From: Obelidium mucronatum
Lineage: Eukaryota > Chytridiomycota > Chytridiomycetes > Chytridiales > Chytriomycetaceae
Direction: 5' to 3'
DNA length: 64,000 bases
Assembly (NCBI GenBank): GCA_025765595.1
Contig: JAIVFH010000052.1
Coordinates: forward strand, 151,501 to 215,500
In this document: positions 24,701 to 36,731 of the stretch, in pieces
How the letters are laid out: each line of letters begins with the position of its first letter
Position numbering within the stretch: position 1 is the stretch's first letter
Made by a program: the position numbers and the translations under genes
The notes under the pieces: generated by a model
What the model was told of the DNA's origin: nothing
Database searches by the model: none
The model's input: the letters and a program-made list of their open reading frames with translations, nothing else

Positions 24701-26412
24701 GAGGAGGGAACTACTGGTGATGACGATTTTCCAACGTATGCTTGTGGAACGGGAGAATGTGTCAATTCCAAGGTCCAGTATCCATCGCAATCCAGTTTGA
24801 ACCGCCATCGTCAAGAAGTTCATGTGAACTCGGTGCAGATTACATTTTCAGGACAGTCTGATATTGTTGGTCAGTTGTGGTGTCTTTGGAAAAAAAAAAA
24901 TCAAACACAAAATTTAACATTTTTCATCATAGAAATTCATAGAAACGAAAAAGATGGGCTTTTCCATTGCCCTTGTGGTGGATTTTCTAAACTGTCGAAT
25001 TTAGAAAAACACACAAAAACCTGCAGTGGGATACCACAGAACTTGAAAAAACCGACAATTTCTCCAACAGGTAGCCAGAAACTCCACCTTGGAATAATAT
25101 GAGGTTGGTTATATTAACGAACTGTTACCAGAGGATTTCCTTGCTCTGTTGGGTCTTGCATTTCCGCCACCAGAACAGCACCACCCACTTGTAGAAAAGA
25201 ACCCATCAGCAAACAATCTTCAGTTCGAGCGCGAAACAAAGAAGAGGCGCTTGGAAATCGAAGAGACCGACTTTGTTTCTCATCTTTTTGATTTTGATAC
25301 TGTGAGTACACTTTCTGGAGGGGTCTCCTTTTTCCCTTTTTTTTTTGTGGCGATTCCCTCTCTCTGAAATTGGGGGTTTTTTTTTCAAAAGGAAATGAAC
25401 GGTGAAGAGACAGGAATACCTATCGAGACGCCAATGGGTTCAATTGCTCCACCCTCGTGCCCGATGGACGAATGGTCCAAGTCGGTCAATATCGCACTTG
25501 ATGAGAACACCAGCAATGACGACCAGACTTTGGATGTATCTGGCTGCGGTGGCGGTGGCGGTGGAAATGATGAGAATACAGTCCACGCTTTTCAAACTGA
25601 ATTGCGTACAGCTTCTGTGGACGGCGATACTAGCAACCTTGTTGGCACTATCAGAGCCTCAGCAAACATGAATGTCACCGAATGGCCACCTGTTTTGGAA
25701 GAAGATGACTTCAGTCACCTTTTGGATGCTGATTTGAAGGAAGAACGAGCCAAGATATTGTCAGCCATACTTCCAATTGCGGATGGCGACGGCGGCGCGG
25801 TTTTACAAGATGGCAATGGAGGTTGTGAACAAATTGTGAATGAAGATGGAGATAAAGGGAGTACTGGCACGGCGGTGGCAGCGGAAACGGTGACCGATCA
25901 ATCAAATCCAAAGAACTTTCTTTCCGCAATCGTAAATGGTGGTAGTGGTGGTAGTGTTGGTAATGTCACGGGTAAGGAAAGTTTCGAGAATACCCAAGGG
26001 ACTATTCCCAGTGAATCCAGAACGATTTCGCTTGTCAGACAAATTCAGACCAGTTTCCGCCACGACGAAAATGGAGTCATTATTCTGGATGATACATTTA
26101 CCGATGTTGACATTACTTCTATACAATCGTAAGTTCAGTCTTCAAAAAAAACAAACGTATTTAATCCAAAATCTTTTTCACCTCTTAAGCGGGCGAATTG
26201 TTCTTGAAATGTTGCCAACTTATGCAGAGCTAACGGACGAAGAAAGAGCAGCAATTGAAGAAGGTGTGAAGGCGTATCTAGTTGGCGAAGGAGTTGAGCT
26301 TGAGCCCGATGCTATCATCAAGGGATCGTTTGCAGTGCCAGTAGTTCATGTGAACGATTTCAAGATTTGGATTCATGAACAACTTGCGCCTTACTTTCCG
26401 GTTGTCCTGTGA
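21767..26412 (+). CDS. Large coiled-coil protein with two composite finger modules, three SWT-LVR repeats and shared C-terminal domain
   Basis: Seven exons, 21767..23239, 23323..23437, 23496..24869, 24933..25070, 25132..25301, 25392..26128 and 26190..26412; 1410 codons, 1409 aa. Order: coiled coil (about 25-350, first part very GC-rich), Gln/Glu-rich linker, acidic region (to 490); composite module 1 (C-x4-C-x14-H-x4-H, intron, DIYRGDNDLFH, C-K-C-x13-H-x3-C); three repeats of about 60 residues with SWT-x-LVR ... AREFKE-x-HGL ... PGRAF-x-VP; composite module 2 (C-x4-C-x15-H-x4-H, intron, EIHRNEKDGLFH, C-P-C-x11-H-x3-C); a basic and acidic linker; and the C-terminal domain (VLEMLPTYAELTDEERAAI ... 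FKIWIHEQL). Probably a nuclear scaffold or transcription factor. The acceptor of intron 2 is the weakest junction; I chose AG at 23494-23495 because it preserves the phase-1 linker intron of the family. Confidence 0.75.
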
Positions 26413-26685
26413 AAGGCGGCTCTTTTATGCATTCCATTTTGTATATCAACTTTTGTATTATCGTTTTTCCATATTAACTTTTGTGTAGTACCCTGTATTA
26501 TTAAAGTAACTAAAATAGAAATCTGCAGAACATATAATATTTATGGAAATTTCAAATTAATATGCTTGGAGGTAAAAAATTGATTGGACGGGATTTGGGA
26601 TTTTTGTTTACGAAAAAAAGCTGAAAAACGTGTGTTGTGCATTTTCCCTTTTTAGCTTTGTATTAACGCAAACCCCCCCTCTCAG

Positions 26686-27458
26686 ATGGCCAACCCACGA
26701 GTCTTCTTTGATATTACGTAAGTATAACTTTGTTTGAACTGGTTGCATAGTGCATTCATCCGCTGCCAACGCTTGCTTTGTATTTAATGACTGTTTTTTT
26801 AACAATTGGTTCCTTTCTTTTAATAGTGCCAACGGCGCCCCATTGGGTCGTGTCGTCATGGAGCTCCGCGCTGACGTTGTCCCAAAGACTGCCGAAAACT
26901 TCCGTGCCCTCTGCACTGGTGAGAAGGGTTTCGGTTACAAGGGATCTTCTTTCCACCGTGTCATTCCACAGTTCATGTGCCAGGGAGGTGACTTCACCAA
27001 CCACAACGGAACTGGTTTGTATTTTTTTTTTGTTTCTTTTGTTTTTTGTGTGCGTGTGTGTGAAAGCAAGGGTGTGTTTGCTTAACGAAAAAAAAAAACT
27101 GCAAATTTCAATAGGAGGAAAGTCCATCTACGGTGAAAAGTTTGCCGATGAGAACTTTGCCTTGAAGGTGTGCTTGCTTTATTAGAGATTTGTATGCGTG
27201 TTTCGTTTTTTTTTTTAACGCGCCCCCTTTCCTTAGCACACTGGTGAGGGTATCCTCTCCATGGCCAACGCTGGTCCAGGTACCAACGGATCCCAATTCT
27301 TCCTCTGCACCACCAAGACTGCTTGGTTGGACGGCAAGCACGTTGTTTTTGGATCTGTTGTTGAGGGTATCGAAGTTGTCAGAAAGGTTGAGTCTTACGG
27401 ATCCCAATCCGGAGCCACCAAGGCCAAGATCGTCATTGCCGACTGTGGACAGTTGTAA
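26686..27458 (+). CDS. Cyclophilin A-type peptidyl-prolyl isomerase
   Basis: Four exons, 26686..26717, 26827..27014, 27115..27167 and 27237..27458; 165 codons, 164 aa, a single-domain cytosolic cyclophilin. Catalytic and cyclosporin-binding residues are in [43 protein letters not shown] and [10 protein letters not shown]. It catalyses cis-trans isomerisation of X-Pro bonds and assists folding. The codons are strongly biased to C-ending forms (for example ACC, GCC), typical of high expression. The intron positions split motifs cleanly and no defect is seen. An AATAAA lies about 50 bp past the stop. Confidence 0.97.
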
Positions 27459-27623
27459 GCAAAAAAAAAGCGACGCTTTTGTTTTTGAACCGTTTACATT
27501 GGTTGCGTGAATAAAACCTGTTTTGATTCACAAGTTGTTTTGTTCTTAATTTTGGGTGTTTTTTTCTGCATTTTTTTAAAACAAATAATACCCATCAAGA
27601 AAACGTCCGAAACATAAGTGGAA

Positions 27624-30600
27624 ATGCTTGCTGCAGGAATGCCAACTTCGCCATTACCTGCTGCCGATATTCCACCCACTAGTGTTTCAAAGCTATCAGA
27701 CGCTCTGGCGCCTTGTGAAACCATGGCCGGCTGCAGGGATGATGATGCTGTGACAGACGTTGGACTGTCGATTGCCTCCCACGAACGAGACCAATCGCGG
27801 GCACTCAACTACGATACCCGCTTCAACTTGCAGCAGCCCGAGACTGTTGCGACAGCAGCTGATGCCGACGTGGCGTCCAACACAAACAACAACACAAACA
27901 CCAACGCGCCGTCGACGCACTTTGTCGACCTCAGCGACTACGACGACATTCTGTCTGACACGCTGCTCGACAGCGTCTTCCTCGGCTTCCAGACGCACAA
28001 GATGAATGCGCGCTACGGCGCGCTGGCCGCCGCCGCCGCCGCCGCTGCTGCAGCCGACGCCGACGCCGACGCCGCGGCGGCGCCAACGACGCGCAACGCG
28101 CTGGCGCTCGTCGCGTGGGCCGCCGTCGACCGCGCGGCGCTGCTCGGCCACACGCTCGCGCTGATCCGCCGCCACGTGCTGGCGCGCAAGGACACGGACG
28201 CCGCCGCCGACGCGCTGCTGGCCATTCTGGACGCTGAGCCGCCGTTCAGGCCGTTTCTGGATCCGCGCTCGCCCGAGCAGAAGGCGGACTTCAAAGAGTG
28301 AGTACGCACGCGCCCGCTTCCACACCTGCTGAACCCCCCCGTCTTCTCTTCTCTTCAGGCACATGAAGCGCTATTTTTCAATGTACTTGCCTGGCGCTGG
28401 CTTTGAAATCGCCCGTACCACGCGCTATCAAGATTCGGGAAAAGTCGAAGCTTGCATCATTGCAACTAAAAAGTGGCGCGCTGGTGACGAAATCAGACAT
28501 TGTACTGGGTAAGGAGGGGCGTGGGGAAAGATTGCTTTCGAACTTTGCGTTTTCCAACAAAAAAGATGATTCTTTCAGATACATTGCTGAATTGACTGAA
28601 CAAGACGAAGACCATTTGGCGAATCGTGATTTTAGTGTCATGTATTCTACACGCAAAGGATGCATGTGTCTTTTCTTGGGTCCTGCGCGCTTTGTCAATC
28701 ATGATTGTCAGCCAAACTGCAAGTTTATTCCCACAGGAGCCAATTCAATCTGCTTTAAAGTGCTTCGAGATATACAAATTGGCGAAGAGATTACTACCTT
28801 TTATGGTGGCGATTACTTTGGCGAAGGAAACCGTGAATGTTTGTGTGTCACCTGTGAAGAGTTGAGTGTTTTTTTTTTGCAACTCTACCTTACCGCACTA
28901 TGCGGTGCATTCTTCTGCCGAAAGCAAGGCTCTAGTAGGCGGTAGATTCTTTATATACTCTACTTTATCTTCCTGTTTTTATTCTGGTGCCATCGTATCT
29001 TCTTCCACTGACAGGGAATTTTTAGCAACGGTGCTGGTGGTTTTTCTGCAAAGCACGAAGAAAAGATATCATCTTGTCTTGGGGATGCAGACTTTGAAAA
29101 GCCCCTCGTCACAAAGCTTCGAAAAAGCAGACTACGCAACGAAGCGTGGTCATACTACAAAAATGTGTTTGTAGGTGTTGATTTCGAAGACAAGAAGAAC
29201 AAGAGGCAACTACTTCAAGAACAGGAAGAGATTGAAAATGGCGGAGGACCAAAGTGCTGTAACTGTGGATCGACTGAGAACCTCATTTTGCCAAACGAAG
29301 ATGACGAGGAGGAGGATTTCACTGGGGTATTTGCAATTCTTTTCTTGATGTTTTTTTCCTGAAACTCGCGGCGACTATGATTTGACCTCATTTTCCATTT
29401 AAGCGTTGTGGACGATGTGAACGCAACTGGAAAATCTTTGGTGCAGAGTGGCCCAGTCGTAAAAAGAAGCTCATTGCTCAAACCATGTATGATTCTGACT
29501 TGTCAGATATTGAAATGTCCGACTCCGAGAGTAATGACGGATCTCGCAATGGTTCCTTGGAGCAAGCAGAAACTATAGAGGACTTATTTTTGCGTGTTGA
29601 TTTATCTACGCTGGAAGAAGGCGAAGACGAACGTTGGGAGAAATTGCTAGCGGTTCCAGGAAGAATTCCGCCGAATTGTTTGTGTCCCCCCTTTTTATGA
29701 TTTCATTAGTTTCAACGTTGTGACTTATAGTATGTGTATAGTTGATATTCCGCACTTGGTTTTTGTTTTCCCGGAAGATGATAATGTTGAGTTATGGTGG
29801 CCGGCGTTGGTGAGGTTTATTTTTTTGTCTGTCAACTCGTGTTATTCATCAACATATCAAAGATTGTTCCTCATTGTGAAACGGATAAGGGTATGCCCAA
29901 ATTGGATACCTTTGATAACCCAGCAGAATACTGTGTTGTTGAATATCTGGAAGTGGTTTCATAGTTAAGATGACATTTGTTATCTTTTACTGAGATTTTC
30001 TTTCCTAACATTTAACAATTTCTTATTAGTAACATTGTTAGAAAAGAAGACCTGAGAATGTTTGATCCATCCATAGAACCATACTTGTCTTTCAGCAAAC
30101 TGAAAGGCTTCCACAATGATAGTGCCATTAAAAGGGCTCATGAGTTTCTGGAAACTGGAAAGCCACCTACTAAATTCAGATGGAACCGCTGGGGCAAATC
30201 AAAGCAAATGGTGCTGCTTTAAAATACTTTTGAATCTTATTTTTTTTTTCTTACGCATTATCTGTCTTAGCTGCCAGAAGATGTTACAGCTACAAATCCA
30301 GTGACGCTGTACAAAATTAAATCCGCTCTTGATGCCGGAGTAAAATGCAAGATACCAGAAACAGTTGTTGTTGTGAAGACGGAATCGAAAGATTGGGAAT
30401 TGAAGTTTGGTGAGGGGTTGGGAATTTGCCCCGAAATGCCAGGATATGATGTAACTACTGGCCATTGCGATACTGAAGCGGAGAACGAAGAAGAAGAGCA
30501 TGATTTGATGGCTAGTGGCACCAGTGGTGATTACAACAGCGAGACAAAGGTTTGAAGTTTGGTTGACTGTTTTTCCTTTGTGTTCTGATAAACGGGTTAA

Positions 30601-31081
30601 ATTTAGCCATCCACTCAAGCTGTTGATCGCGCAAGTATTCTTCTCAAATTGTGTGGGGGGATCATTAGCCATGATGCCTTCTTCATCAACGATCAAGTCG
30701 TTGTATATCATGCAGACTATTCACTTTGGTACTTGGCTCAAGTAATTGGTGTGGACGATGTTCGAAAAGAATGCACTCTAAGATATGCTCGCTGGGGGAA
30801 GAGGTATGTAGGACCTAGTCGCCTATTCCGACCCTTTCTTTTAAAATACTCAATTCTTAAATCTTAAACCTTTTTTTTCTCATTCAGGTGGGATGCGGCC
30901 GTGCCCTTTGCTGAAATTTATAAGTTGGGTGACGGTGTTGAAGGAAAACTTGCTCAAGTTCATCACTTCTTCAAAGGTAAGAATCGTTTTTTTTTTTTTT
31001 ATTTTTTTTTTTTTTATTCACAAACTATCCGTTTCTTCAGGAATGACGGAACAAACGATGTATGATGCCTGTACCAATTGA
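27624..31081 (+). CDS. SUV4-20/Set9-like histone H4K20 methyltransferase with PWWP and Tudor-like regions
   Basis: Twelve exons: 27624..28297, 28359..28508, 28579..28860, 29026..29326, 29404..29677, 29742..29809, 29863..29963, 30030..30210, 30271..30549, 30607..30803, 30888..30976 and 31041..31081; 879 codons, 878 aa. The N-terminal helical region and SET domain fit SUV4-20: [10 protein letters not shown], then [20 protein letters not shown] (cofactor and lysine-channel residues), [19 protein letters not shown] with the post-SET Cys, and CEDNGAGGF rebuilt across intron 3. A CxxC-type knuckle follows (KCCNCGS ... CGRC). Then comes a PWWP-like domain (VELWWPAL ... ending AIKRAHEFL) and a Tudor-like segment ([18 protein letters not shown]). 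It would methylate H4 Lys20 in chromatin. The PWWP/Tudor extension is not usual for fungal Set9. The first exon contains a GC-rich Ala/Asp block. Confidence 0.88.
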
Positions 31082-31563
31082 ATTTAAAACTGTATATTTA
31101 AATAAATTATTATGCTTTTTTTCTGGCATTTTTTGCTTTGCTTGATGGTGAGTGCTACAGTAGGATCTGACTTTCCCCTTCTCTGATGTTGTAACCTCTC
31201 CAAATATGGAGGAGGTACCTATTCCTATTATTAGTAACCTACAACTTCTGTTGAAAACAACGCCAGGACTCCATGGCGTATTTTTCAGGCTATATTTTGT
31301 TGCCGCACTTCGGAATGACATGGTGTATACGCACGTTGCCAAAGATATTTAAGATTTTCGAAAGAAAAACAATATTAACGTGGATCGGAAGCAGCAAGAT
31401 AAGAAACTTCTCGGAAGGTCAGTTTTCTAAAAGAATCAAAAACGTTGAAAATGGAGTTTTCAATTTATCCGAGCTTGGAAATTGAATTTGCTTCCCCAGG
31501 GAAATTCTTCGCTGATGCTGATTCAGGTGTTTTTCTAAGGCTCATTTAATAAGTTTATTTTAG
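31082..31563. other. Intergenic region, convergent 3' ends
   Basis: 482 bp between the stops of the methyltransferase gene and IML1. Short open frames exist on both strands but none resembles a known family or shows a plausible exon structure. Nothing else seen. Confidence 0.5.
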
Positions 31564-34500
31564 TTATTTCAAAGAATTGATGAGACTGGGATCGTGAATC
31601 ATCACTTCTCGTTCTCGCATTTGCAGCTCCCCCCATATAGTTTCCAAGCCAACAATGTCATTACAGTTTGTGGTAAAAGATAAACGGAGAGCTTCGGCAT
31701 TCATGGCAGCAGTGGTGCTATTTGAGATAGCAGCTGGGTTTGCGTAACCTCCCCTTTCACTTCCTTGTGCCGCCAAAAACAGCCTGTTGTTCACCCAGAG
31801 AAAGCCTTTCCCTTTTCCTGATGGTACGACTTGTATGAAGGCTGCACCGGTTCGATGCACAAACTGGGTATTCTCATATCGCGGTTTACTAAATGAGTAA
31901 GAAACAGTGCCTTCATCAAAGGAGTGGTCTGCTTCAACGTCCAAAATAAACCCGTTTCGCCGAGCTATTTCGCAGAGAAAGGTTGCATGAAGCACAGTGA
32001 GGGAAGCCTCGTCGTCGGGACGCACTTCGGGGTGGTTGTTGTTACCCAAGTCGAGTTCAAAATGGGTTGATGATGATGGGTAGTATGCGACTGGAATAGG
32101 TATAACACTTTGGAAGGGGCTGTCGTTGGAGGAGACGCGTGCTTGATCAATTGGGGCTTCTACAAATTTAAAACCGTTTCGTTCCGCGGCGCGAGCCCAG
32201 CTCTGTAAAAGGTCTTCAATGAGTCTTGGTGTACAAACTAGCCAATGTAATTGAAAGTGATAGCTGAACGAGAAAGTTTTGTTAGGAACATTGATTGATT
32301 AAAAGCAACGATTACCAATTTCGGGTGTTATGTATAGTATCGTAATGAAGAATTGCCATTTCGTTTCGAGTGCTCTTTTTGTGAGGATCCATGTCAATGA
32401 CTAATCGTTTTGATAGCTCAATGGGTGGAATGTGTTTGTCTACAGTTTCACTGGAGCTATTTCTCGAAAATTTTCCATCTTTCCCATCCTTCTCTTTTTC
32501 ACGTTCCTTCAAAAGCCCATCTTCTCGAGCTTTAATGGACGTATAGTCGTTTGAAATACGGTAGTAGAAATATCCATCCAAAAACTTGTGTTTTTGGTTG
32601 GCATGTTGGAAAACTCCTTTGGTGCACAGATAGTTTCCAAATTCTACAGCTTCCTCTCGGGTAGAAATGTCAGATATCGTCCGAACCATCCAGTCTACAC
32701 ACTCTATGCCAATAAACATTTTCTTGTAGATTTTGAAGTGCCAAGCTATTGAAGTTTGTGAGTAAAAAATTTGCACAAAACAAAAGACCTGGTCTTACTT
32801 CTGTCCTTAATAGCAATTCCTGTCCCCGGATTCTGCATCGCCGACACAATTGCCAAAAAGGGAGAGCTTTTGGTCAAAACTTGGTTTGGACCTGCAGTGT
32901 ATTCCGAATTGAACCCTCGAAGAATGTCGGATTCCATCCCAAGCTTTAACTTGCTCCATTCATCCTTAACATACTGCGATTTGGTGAATGTGGTAAAATT
33001 AAACTTCAAGCTCATGACAGATTGAGCTCTCTTCTTTGGTTCGGCAGAAGATGGCTGATGCCATCGTGATTTTTCAAATAGCTCAACAAAACGCTGAAAG
33101 CCAGCGATTCTGAGATCGTCATCATCGACTGTATTGTCGTCAAACGGATTGGCAATGTTCTGAACTGAATCCAAAGGAATAAGCAGGAATCGAGCCCGCC
33201 AAAAGCGTAAAGCTTCCGTCATCTCATCCAAGTAGCCTGATTTTTTTTTTCATTCAATAGGAGAATTTAAAGGGGAATGGCAGATAGATACCAGCAATCA
33301 AATGATCCAAGTAATTCCATGCATAGTTCGACAACGGTGGATATGCAAACACAACATCTGTTTCCAAATAGCCAGGAAGATTCTTCGGCCAGATCATGCA
33401 CTTGTAGTTGTAGTTGCTCATGCTATACTGAACTCGGCGAGTATACCGTTTCACTTCAACGTTCTTTCCGGACGAATCAAAAAAGAGTTTGTGCATATGG
33501 TCACCGAAACTCAAAAAGTATGGCATTGTAGGCAAAATACGCGTTGTGGGTGCCTTGGGAGCTGCCGCCGCAGCGATAGCAACGGCAGCAGAAGGGCCAG
33601 CATCCCAAAACTTTGACCCACCCTGCGCCGGATTGAGAGCAGGCTCTTCATTCACGGGGGCCAATGGTATTTTATCGATTGCATGAGAAACAACGATTTG
33701 AAAGCCTTGCGATATTCTTTGAGAAATTAATTCAACCAAAAGAGCTTCAACTCGCTGGGTTTCGTTTGCAGAATTATCCTGATACGGATTCATTTCATCT
33801 GCTGGTGTCACAGTATATGTGTTTTCACTGTAAAGCTGAGCCAATTCTTCAAGCGACGGAAAATAGTCTGTGGATATGGGTAAACTGAAATATTTTCAGC
33901 CAAAGAAAAAAACAGAAAACAAAGCATGTACCAGGCAGGTGTAGACAGCGACTTCCACTTGATGAGTTCTTCGTTGTGATTATGAGATAGTGGAAATAAG
34001 TGCTGCCACCGTCTAATTGTTGAACTGGCTTTAATGACGTTTTTTGAAGGGTTGCAAGGGTTTATCTGGGGTAGGGGTGGTAAAAAGGATGAGACATTGA
34101 CCAAGCGGAAGAAAAAACTCACGTAATTTTGACGCATATTTGGGTTTTTCATCATGTGCCCTTTTCCTGGCGAAACCCGATCAAGCGCAACCATTCCGCC
34201 TCCGCTGCCTGCACTGCTGTTGGGTGAAGCGCCTCCCTTGAACGAAACAGCCAACTTGTCAGGATGCGGTACATTATCCATCTGTTCTTTCTGATGGTTG
34301 CTTCGACTATTTCCAGCCGTAACAATTGTGATTGGTGCCAAATGTGTTGTGGGAGAAACGGGTTCCTTGGGAATTAGCCCCGACATGCTGTCAGTGGAGC
34401 TATTAGATCGCTTGATAGATTCCACTAGAGAAACTTTCTCAAAAGGCAAGTCAGTTGAAGCGATGATAGTTGAGGATGATGGATTGGCCGCCTGAGGCTG

Positions 34501-36650
34501 GATATCATCCGTTACACTGCGATAGCTGGATGCGAGACGATGAGAGGTTGAATGGTTTGAGAGTAGACTAGTACGACGATTCTTAAGGTCCAGTGTTGCA
34601 GGAGTATCCAATAACTTCTGACCAAACGGCATTGACATGTTGTCGGACATGCTTTGACGAGATCCATTGGTACTGTAACTTCCAACAGGCATACTCAGTG
34701 GTGTTTCAATAAACGCATCAGTATTGAAAGGGACCTCAGATACAGACGTGAAGACCTGTGAATCATACAAGTCATATGGCGATACTGAAGCGTTCTCAGT
34801 TGTGGTGGAATTCTCGTCGACAATTTCCTTGTTACGGCCATCCATGTAGTCCACAATAATACAAGAAGAAAAGTCTATAGGGATCAAATGCGCTTCTGGG
34901 AGTCTACATCGAAGCATAAAATGGTTCTTTGTGTCAACACTTCGACGCCCATCCGCATTCACTGATCGATCGAAAAAGCTGACGTCCAACCACGTGGGGA
35001 TGTTGAAGAAATTGGCTCGTTCACTCTCAATAGTACGAAAAGTGTAGTCGTCGTCAAAATACAGTGGATCACATATGTCTTCAACTGGTTTGCTCTTCAG
35101 GGGATTGCTACCATCGGAGCTATCATGTGATACTCCAGATACATGAGACGTAGCGCCAGAAGCTACTCCGCTACTTCTACCAGCGCTGACACCACTTGAG
35201 TTGCCCATCCCCATTCTTAAATGAACTTTCTTTCCATGAAACTGGAACAAAGGAACGGAATATAGTGGAGGGCGAGCAAGTGATACTAAATCACACGCAA
35301 TTCCATTGTCAATCATGCGTTGTGTTGTAAGACGCAGGAGCTTCTTGTCGACAGTGAAAGTGCCAGGACTAACATCGGCAAAAGAGTGAGATGACATCCA
35401 ACGGGAGACGAATAACAGTACCTTGGAGTCACAACAACAATTCCCAATCCAGTTCGTAACAAATCTCTATCAATGTAATGTTTGTCGAAAGGATTCAGCG
35501 CCAAATTGATGGCTTCAAGAATATTGCCATCACATGCTGGAGAGTTAATTCCAGAAAGAATACAAGATCCATCAATCTCGTTTTGCAAGACGTCCTTCTC
35601 AAACCGAACAAACTCTCTCTTCAAAGGAACCAACACTTGCGCCCAGTCTGCCCGAGTCTCCCAATCCACCACCACACGGTAAAAGTCCCTGTACATTCTG
35701 CCGGCAAAATCGCGATCCAAATCAGAGAACAATCCAAAACTTGAAGTCGAATTGTTGCCTGCAGGTATAGAGCTGCCAACTGCGTCGCGGTAGAAGATTC
35801 GCGAAAACAGAACAACTGACACGACGTGATTTGTAGCAGCCTTTTTCCAAACGGAAAATAAATCAGGCAAAAAGCCGTGGACGCATTTTTCAAAGAATAG
35901 CTCTCCATCCTCCGCAAATTCCCACATTTCGCGACTCATTTGAATAAAGATGAACAACTTGGCAGAATGTGATCTGAAGACTAGTTTTGTTGATTCCGTT
36001 ATGTAGGCACAGGCAGTCTAAGTCTTCATAGTCAACGTTCATTCTCCCGATGACATGACCAACCTCTTTCCCGCCAATGACGACTTCTTTAACCTGAGCC
36101 CTGACTCCAAGAGTTTGAATCTTCTTTCCTTGATATACGCAAGTGTTCAGAAGCGACAGTTTAAGACGCCACATATCACTTCTGGCAATGTACTGGAAAT
36201 GCAATCAACTTCAAATAACCAATGACTGGCCTCTCCACCTGATCCCGAAAGGATAATTCAAGAAACTCCGCTCGCATGACTTCCTTATCGGCTTTTCGAA
36301 CAATAACGTGGGTTCGTGGCAATAGTTCAAAGAGCGCAGCCAAGTGTTGTGCAATTGAGATCTTTCCCAAACGTGTTGAAAACATAAACTACCACTACTA
36401 GAGAATTCAAAAACCTCTTCCTCACCTGCAAATGTGGCTGCTTTGCAACAGCATCTGTATCCAGGGCGCTGACCTGCAAGACCAACCGCTGCGGTTCCCT
36501 ATCGCGGTCCCGCGTTCCGCCTTCATTGTCCGGATGGAACACTTCAAGCAGGTCACCAACTGAAACGAACGCAAACGTATCGGGGTTGATGACAACTTCA
36601 TGCGATGAGAATCGGGAGTCATGCACCCACAAAACACAAGTGCGTTCCAT
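31564..36650 (-). CDS. IML1: IML1/DEPDC5, GATOR1 (SEACIT) subunit
   Basis: Ten exons: 36650..36426, 36388..36239, 36192..36064, 36017..35422, 35368..34123, 34065..33932, 33884..33292, 33236..32799, 32745..32316 and 32263..31564; 1547 codons, 1546 aa. It is part of the GATOR1 GTPase-activating complex that switches off TORC1 on the vacuole when amino acids are low. Junctions restore family blocks: RAQVKEVVIGGKE joined to TACAYITESTKLVFRSHSA, then LFIFIQMSREMWEF and TQRMIDNGIACDLVSLARPP. A Ser-rich variable linker fills the middle of exon 5. The DEP domain (WHFKIYKKMFIGIECVDWMV ... GNYLCTKGVF) spans exon 9, and the C-terminal domain follows. It has the full family length with no damage. A 57-nt intron (34124-34122 junction to 34066) is open in frame and could be retained. 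Confidence 0.92.
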
Positions 36651-36731
36651 CACGGTTTTTTTTTATATAAATAATAATATTACACCAAAAACGGAATCGA
36701 GCCGAACCGATTATTTATTATTTAACACGAG

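Noticed and set aside
27696..28364. 222-aa minus-strand frame opposite the methyltransferase N-terminus
   Set aside because: GC-driven shadow frame; the plus-strand frame splices into a conserved SET domain.
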